In this document: piece by piece, positions 57,991-64,000 of the stretch
How positions within the stretch are numbered: position 1 is the stretch's first letter
Layout: each line of letters starts with the position of its first letter
NCBI GenBank assembly: GCA_030407085.1
Contig: CM059584.1
Coordinates: 91,458,501 to 91,522,500, forward strand
DNA length: 64,000 nt
Direction of reading: 5' to 3'
From: Trichopria drosophilae
Lineage: Eukaryota > Arthropoda > Insecta > Hymenoptera > Diapriidae
Translations under genes and position numbers: made by a program
Notes under the pieces: generated by a model
The model's database searches: none
What the model saw: only the letters and a program-made list of their open reading frames with translations
Told to the model about the DNA's origin: nothing

Positions 57991-58582
57991 TTATTTTACA
58001 AAAATTAGTGACTAAAAATATTCTTAAAATAGCAATACTAAAAAACGTAAAAAAAATTGTTAAAATAGTTTGTACGAATATATTTATTCAAATATGTTTT
58101 TATTACAATAAATTGATTACGATTTTTATTGACAGTTGTGTTTTTAATGTTCCACTTGACAAAATCATATTTCGATCATTTTTTGCCACATATATTTTTC
58201 GCTTATCAGCTGTTCGGCGAGTTACCCCGAAAATAAAATAATTCTGATATTTGGATTGAAATTTCTCTACAACTGTACGGTGGGCATTAAACAAAATGGT
58301 GTTCTCTTCACAGAGCATTTATCAAGTTTTGTGTGAAATTTGGAGTGAATAGCAATACTATATCAGGTACAAAAAAATAGAAACATACGATTTGTCGTTG
58401 TTGGCGCCATTAGCCCTGTGCGAATCAACGTGAATTGAGCAAACTTTGAACTCGATTATCTCAGAAACTGTACGATAAATCAACCTGAAATTTTACGTGC
58501 GTATTGTTTGATACATGAACTACTTTTGCTGAAAATTTCAACTCTTTCTCAATACTTTTGATTTAGGGTACAACTACCTTAA

Positions 58583-59510
58583 ATTCAATGTTAATTTCAA
58601 CATTAAATTTTGTTATTTAATTAAGCTCTTTGCTTTTTATTTACACTGATTCATACTTAATTTGTACTGCAAAAAATCATGCTGTTGTCAATGAATGCTC
58701 CTCATATCCAGCATAATTTAATTTTCTTGTTTGTTAATAAAACAATGACTGGAATAACAATAATACATTTAAATTCTTATAACATCGATTCAAGTCTCCT
58801 AATCGAGTTCGAGATTTCAGAATCTGTGTTGATAAAAATTAAAAATTTTAATTAAGAAAATGTTCTTGAAAAGCAGAATACAACATCTTAATATCAACAA
58901 ATATCGTTTAATTGTATTATTTTTTAAATTAATATTACTTAAATTTCGATACTGAAATTATTTGGTCATCGGTAACCTATACAATTTTTGTCCCATACAT
59001 CTGACAGGTATCGAGATCCCAAACTCGATTTGGAGACTCGAGACTGAGGCTGGAATTTTTAGTCGTTGATCAGTGTTCAATGACATATGGGATTATGCAA
59101 ATCGACTGAAACCTGTTGTACGAATGTTACTCAAAATTTTAAATTAAGGTTAAAAAATGCTGCAGAAAATAAAAATAAAATATCTTAATATCAATGAATA
59201 TCGTTTAATGTTATAATTTTTCATTAATATTATTTAAATTTTAAAAATTCAATCTTTTAATTGTCAGTAACCTGTATAATTTTTGCCAAATACATTTGAT
59301 AGATTTTGAGATCTTATTTATTTTATAATTAATTAATACATTTTAGTAGTTTAATATCATGCAAAATTAATATTTATATGGCAATTTTGTAACATTAACA
59401 CTGCTATAATACTTACCATTAGATGTTTTGCTATAGACCGCAATATCATTCCTTCTTTTTACTTGCACAGAGACGCGAATAACATATTTATACCTACCTA
59501 ACTTATACAG
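58583..59510. repeat. AT-rich foldback interior with degenerate ~306-bp duplication
   Basis: CATCTTAATATCAACAAATATCG at about 58884 and TATCTTAATATCAATGAATATCG near 59190 start similar blocks that continue through GTAACCTATACAATTTTTG-type text. No gene. Confidence 0.6.
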
Positions 59511-60101
59511 CCTTAAGTCTGTTCTCAGATAAGCAATATTTAAGTCCCGAATTTATAGTCGTCGTGTGAGAAATACTTACCATGAAGTACTACTTGAATG
59601 AGTTCTAAAGATGGTAGCTCTATTTCACAGTGAAGAAATGAGTTATTCTTAAGACAGGGAAAAGGAGATATATTTCATAAAGTAATTCTTAAATGGTTAT
59701 AAGATTCTCATCTGTCATAGTCGTTGAGTGATACTTAAGTTCTTTCCTAAGAATCGAATTTTCCAAGTCGGGGTCCAAGTTGACTTAAGAACAATGTAAA
59801 TGCTTAAATCGTGCTTTCAGCTACGGGTATCTTACACAAATTCGACTTATTTTCCTCGAGTTTCATTATTAAATAGCTTTAATAAGACATATGCGAATCT
59901 TGAAACCATTTAAGAATGACTTTATGAAGTACATCTTATTTTCCCCGTCTTAATAATGTCAGTTTTTTACCAAGAAATACTGTTTAAAGTACTTTTCACT
60001 TAAGAAAAAGCGTTATGCACAAGAAGATTTGACATTTTATAACTTACATACTTCTTGACTATGAAACAGAGCCATCTTCTTAAGAACTCATTTAAGTAGT
60101 A

Positions 60102-60475
60102 CACTGTAAAAAATAGTAATGAAATTACCCACGTACAACGTGGTAATTTTACAAACTTGTGTAATTTCCCTATGTTTAACCTATTATATTTACTACATTA
60201 AACGTACTTTAAAAAAATATTGTGTAAATTTACCACGTTCAACGTTGGTCAAAATATTGCCCACGCTGTACGTAGGGATTTTCACTCGTCGAACATTGTA
60301 AAATTACATAGTAGATGTAAATTTACAATTAAGGTTATGTAACTTCACATTTCGCTTATGTAATTTTACAACTCCCAATAATTACACAATATTTTTTTAC
60401 AGTGTAGGAAAATTACATAAGCTCCTAAAATTATCACGTTATAGGTGGGCAATTTCATTACGATTTTTTACAGTG
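60102..60475. mobile_element. TA-flanked MITE in right arm (374 bp)
   Basis: Inverted copy of 53644-54017, same length and ends. Confidence 0.85.
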
Positions 60476-61083
60476 TACTTCACAGTAAATATTTCTTATG
60501 TGACGACTATGAACTCGGGCCTAATTTACTCCGTCCTCTTATTTGTTACTACGTAACAGACAAGCAGCAGCGACAAGCATCAGAATGAAAATTAGGGAAT
60601 TGGAAATGTGGGAAGATAATGACAGGTTAAACCAACACACACTGTTAACTGTCCAAAATAAACACTTCACTTTCACAACACGTCATTTATTTAAATTCTT
60701 CTCTTTTCTTTTTTATTTCCCTGAAAACATACCGAATACATTCGAAACCCGATACTTTGCAATACTCGACCCGACGAATAAAGACGAGAAAAGAACACAC
60801 GGAAGCGACAATGATCATGCACATCATACGCTCCATTTTGCACTGCTCGGCAAAACAGCTGACGCGACTTATACGGAAAGTACGCAAGAGGGGCCGCCGA
60901 ATGTAGCGCCCGCGGCGCTCTTGGTACAGACGTACCTGGCGGCGGGCCTACCGCGCGCTATGATTGGTCAACTATTATTGCTCGCCATTCAAATTCTATG
61001 CATCGGATCGAAATTTTGTATTAAACTTTTTTGCTCAGAATGATGTCAAGATTCACCTCCTACAATATTATTAGGGAGTTCTG

Positions 61084-61390
61084 AAATTTGCGAAAATTGG
61101 TAGTTTCAAGTGGCTGTAACTCAAAAACTAGCCATCTAGGGACTTCGGGCCTATGGACACTTTTGATCTACATTTTATGAACTATCATTTGCCCCAATTT
61201 CAGGACATTCGACTGAGAGCCATTTCCCTATGATTTCCTGCGGGGTTCTTTAGTGATCAGGCAAAAACTTCGAAAAAGTCATACGGTTAAGTTGTAGAGA
61301 ATCTTTTTCTCGAAAAAATAAGCCGCCATTAGTTAAAATCCATTCATTTTAAAAAAATTCTTAACACAGGCGATACGAAGAAATACTCAG
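61084..61390 (-). repeat. Half X of the composite repeat (inverted copy)
   Basis: Inverted match to about 29620-29965 (GTTTCAAGTGGCTGTAACTC, CATAGGGAAATGGCTCTCAG on the opposite strand). Abuts the right tip of the foldback element. Confidence 0.82.
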
Positions 61391-63234
61391 TCATTAACAA
61401 AAGTTGTTTAACAAATTATTTTTGCATGTTTCAATTTTTTTTTAAGAACAATAGTGCTTTCTCTCTTAAACAGTACCATCAATAATGAAAATTAAATTTT
61501 TGAAAACATTTCTAAATATTTGTCCTCAACATACGAAATCCCGGGGTCTAACTACCTTAAATGAGGAAAATTTTAAAATAAAATGTGCATTGGTCTCATT
61601 AAGTTGAGTAAGAACAGAGAAGAACATGTCAGGACGAATAGTTTATGTCATGGTTGATGCTGATTATTCAAGCTTATTTCGTAACTTGCAAATTATAAAA
61701 GGAAAATATGGAAGGAATTTTGTGTGTTTCTTTAGGAAATCTAGCTTTGTATAAAATATTAAGTACTTTTAACGGGAAACCAATTGAGAAATTGATGTAT
61801 TAAATTTGAAAAAATATACATTCGTATAAAAATCCGATTTATACTCCATTCTTAAAAATTACGAGGTATTTTTCACCAATGTTTTTATAAGGGTGCAGTT
61901 ATTACATGGAAGATAAATTGTAATACAAAAAGTATTTCGATTGATTACTCGCACATTTTGCATTGCACAAATTTTGTCCAGGAAAACAAAAAAGCTGTGA
62001 TGCCCATTGCAGATTTCCCGTCAAAAATGAAAAAACGTTGAGTAATTTATATTCTCGCTGATAATTTCTCTGTTAACGTTAAATTTTAAGTAGAAGACAC
62101 ATCAACTGTGATAGTCGATACCTGTAACAGTATCTGAGATAATACAGTAAAGGTTGTGACCCTGAACACGTGCTACGAGTTTATCTAATCAGCATACAAG
62201 GTCATTAAGAGTTTATTAATAACACGTAAACAGGTAAATTCCAAAATTGCACAGCTAAATTTTGGTATCCAACCAAGTGTAACTCTACTCTTACGGAAAA
62301 CGTCGCTATTAACGAAATACATCTGTGCAAATTTTATTAAATCATACGGCGTAAAGGGTATTGTAGAGAGAAGACATCAAACTTTCCAACATGTTTCCTA
62401 ATAGCGACATTGAAATGATAAGCATATGTTTACTACATGTAAACAAAAAATTTTCACACATAATGTATGTGGTAAAAGTCGAAGAGTCAAATGATCTTTA
62501 CGTATTCTGGTTAAATCCTACACCCTGCACTTCATTTCCCATAAATAGGCCCATAAAATTAGAATATATGAAGAAAACTCTGATAAAACTGTAGTACTAG
62601 TGAACGATAAACTTGGCTATATATGAAATCTGGAATGTATTGAATATTTACCTAATTAATTCATTTTACATAATGATGATAGACCATAAAATATGTCGGC
62701 TCATAAATGGAACATCCTCAGCATCTACGAGTCCTATTTCTAATGCAACAGTAAAGAGATGATTCGTTTGGCAATTGCTCCAAAAAAGGAAACGGTTGTA
62801 AATGATTTAAAGCGGTTATATGGAATGGGTTATCCTCATTGCATAACTGACTTTGATTGTACAAGTTCACATTACACGTTGGATGTAGATTAGGTTTTAA
62901 TAAATGAATGATAAACTCTCAGGATGAAATAACGTTTTCTTGTAAATAAAGTAGGAATTCAACAAAATTCAAAAAAATAAAATTAGCCTAGTTATGTACG
63001 TTTCAAGACCAGCATGGTGCGGGTATATTTGAACACGCGAAGCTTAGTCATGAAATCATAAAAGTGAACAATGATCTAATTGAGTGATTCCATATGATAT
63101 TGCAAACATTATCAGCCTGTAAAGGGATTAATTACAATATCTGTAAGAAATGCTGTTGCAAAAATACATACAAACAAAATATTATATATTGTCAATTTTT
63201 CCCGGAATGAATAAGTAAATATATAATTAAATAA
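61391..63234. other. Unassigned AT-rich interval
   Basis: Contains the TTAA-adjacent end motif at 61546-61560. A 67-codon frame at 62391-62594 has no domain I recognise. No other feature. Confidence 0.4.
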
Positions 63235-63440
63235 TTTCATTCTTTAGTTCCCTTTTCGCATAGCACTGTATTTAAATGGTCAACACTATGTAAAGTGCCA
63301 AATTCTATGTTTTGACAATTTCCGAAAAAACGATTTTTCAAAAATATCTATTTTTATCTGTTTTGAGGTTAGAACAAATGTAAGGTGATGAGTGAATTCG
63401 TGTTTGGGAGATCAAAATATATACATCAGATAGCATAAAA
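63235..63440 (+). repeat. Dispersed repeat, inverted partner of 15.5-16.75 kb segments
   Basis: Matches 16670-16745 (TAGTTCCCTTTTCGCA, GTCAACACTATGTAAAGTGCC) and 15470-15540 (GATGAGTGAATTCGTGTTTG) in inverted orientation, with the two blocks closer together here. Confidence 0.75.
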
Positions 63441-63889
63441 AGTTCTGTAAGCATGCACCGAATTTTTATTTTAGACAAGTTTTAAAATCTTTTCCATCAA
63501 ATTAAGAGCTTCCGGACGCCATATTGGCGCGGCCATTTTGGATTTTGCAAATGCGCATTCGGCCTTCGAAAGTAGAGACCTTAAGCTGTAAAATGAACCC
63601 TCATTCGTATTTTTTCGTTGTTTTTAATTGTGGGCAGAGCAGTGTTCGGTTGACGTGTAATGTCCCATGTACAGATACATACATTTCATTAATTTAAAAT
63701 GGCTGAAATAAAATGTCGGATCATTTTTTCTGAAATGTACTCGGATTTTAATGCAATTCGTTAGTTCCAGACTTGCAATAGACGATACTGTTTTTGAAAT
63801 TTGTAGGGGCGTGCTTTGCCTTTGACTATTTCAAAGTTTCCCGATTCTCACCGCGAGGAGGTGGACGATTTTGAGAATCTTTTTTTTTT

Positions 63890-63958
63890 CACGCACACGC
63901 ACACGCACACGCACACGCACACGCACACGCACACGCACACATTTATATATATATATAT
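63890..63958. repeat. (CACACG)n then (TA)n microsatellite
   Basis: Eight or so ACACGC units run into a short TA array. The last ~30 bases of the window match 16475-16500 inverted. Confidence 0.93.
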
Positions 63959-64000
63959 TGTAAATTTCTCCCATCCATCATACGTTTGTTACAAATTTAT

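Larger units (their letters stand above)
56432..58582. mobile_element. TTAA-flanked DNA element with exonuclease-like fragment
   Basis: TIR GGTAGTTGTACCC at 56436 and inverted ending at 58578, each bounded by TTAA (56432-56435, 58579-58582). It holds a 390-420 bp tandem duplication and a broken exonuclease-like gene. A diverged end of the same kind (GTCTAACTACC before TTAA) is at about 61546-61560. TTAA target and TIR suggest a piggyBac/Kolobok-like superfamily, not resolved. Confidence 0.75.
53026..61083. mobile_element. 8-kb foldback element with ~1.6-kb inverted arms
   Basis: Left arm 53038-54249 plus 55571-55947; right arm about 59512-61083. The arms are highly similar (the 166-codon open frame at 53076-53576 and 60543-61043 differs at only two residues). 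The left arm is split by a solo LTR. Outermost text is AGAACTCCCTAATAATATT; on the left it is preceded by TACAGGGTGTCC, which the right end lacks. Within each arm a second, shorter palindrome is visible. The interior contains a mariner fragment and a TTAA-flanked element. Confidence 0.85.

Noticed and set aside
62391..62594. 67-codon plus-strand frame
   Set aside because: No domain, splice or repeat support.

Overview
This is about 64 kb of AT-rich, intron-bearing arthropod DNA made almost entirely of mobile elements. An insect is most likely and a hymenopteran is possible, but the sequence alone does not fix the order. Only one stretch looks like an ordinary host gene: a single minus-strand exon near 5.0-5.5 kb matching the fibronectin type III part of RIM-binding protein, with good splice signals at both ends. 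The rest may be intron or flanking DNA of that gene.

Layout. 0-3.4 kb: near-perfect palindrome of two head-to-head Tc1/mariner-like transposase copies. 4.2-4.6 kb: small MITE. 5.0-5.5 kb: RIM-BP exon. 5.7-9.3 kb: DNA transposon with long terminal inverted repeats (TIRs), subterminal tandem repeats and a decayed transposase-like gene. 10.1-12.9 kb: young DNA transposon with matching 719-bp TIRs, a TCTA target duplication and a gene broken by one nonsense codon. 13.6-14.65 kb: mariner-like pseudogene. 17.5-23.1 kb: Ty3/gypsy LTR retrotransposon with 341-bp LTRs differing at one visible base, yet with four frame breaks. 23.4-28.9 kb: APE-type LINE with an L1-like ORF1, itself interrupted by another repeat. 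29.3-30.5 kb: tandem array and a composite repeat. 33.7-37.5 kb: LINE with a restriction-enzyme-like endonuclease (R2/R4 group), abutting a TAA microsatellite.

39.4-49.6 kb holds scattered exons of a Mutator-like (MULE/FLYWCH) transposase gene. Three are on the minus strand; the FLYWCH-like first exon is on the plus strand, inside a segment flanked by ~470-bp inverted repeats. Splice phases match if that segment was inverted. The same interval holds foldback elements, a ~265-bp tandem array and several MITEs. 51.4-51.9 kb: probable tRNA-derived SINE. 53.0-61.1 kb: 8-kb foldback element with ~1.6-kb arms, carrying a solo LTR in one arm only, a TA-flanked MITE in both arms, and a TTAA-flanked element with an exonuclease-like fragment. 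Its flanks are the two halves of the composite repeat that lies nearly uninterrupted at 29.6-30.5 kb.

Nothing here works as an operon or pathway. The interest is in nested insertions, paired filled and empty sites within the window, and inverted-repeat rearrangement. All family calls come from reading motifs; no database search was run.
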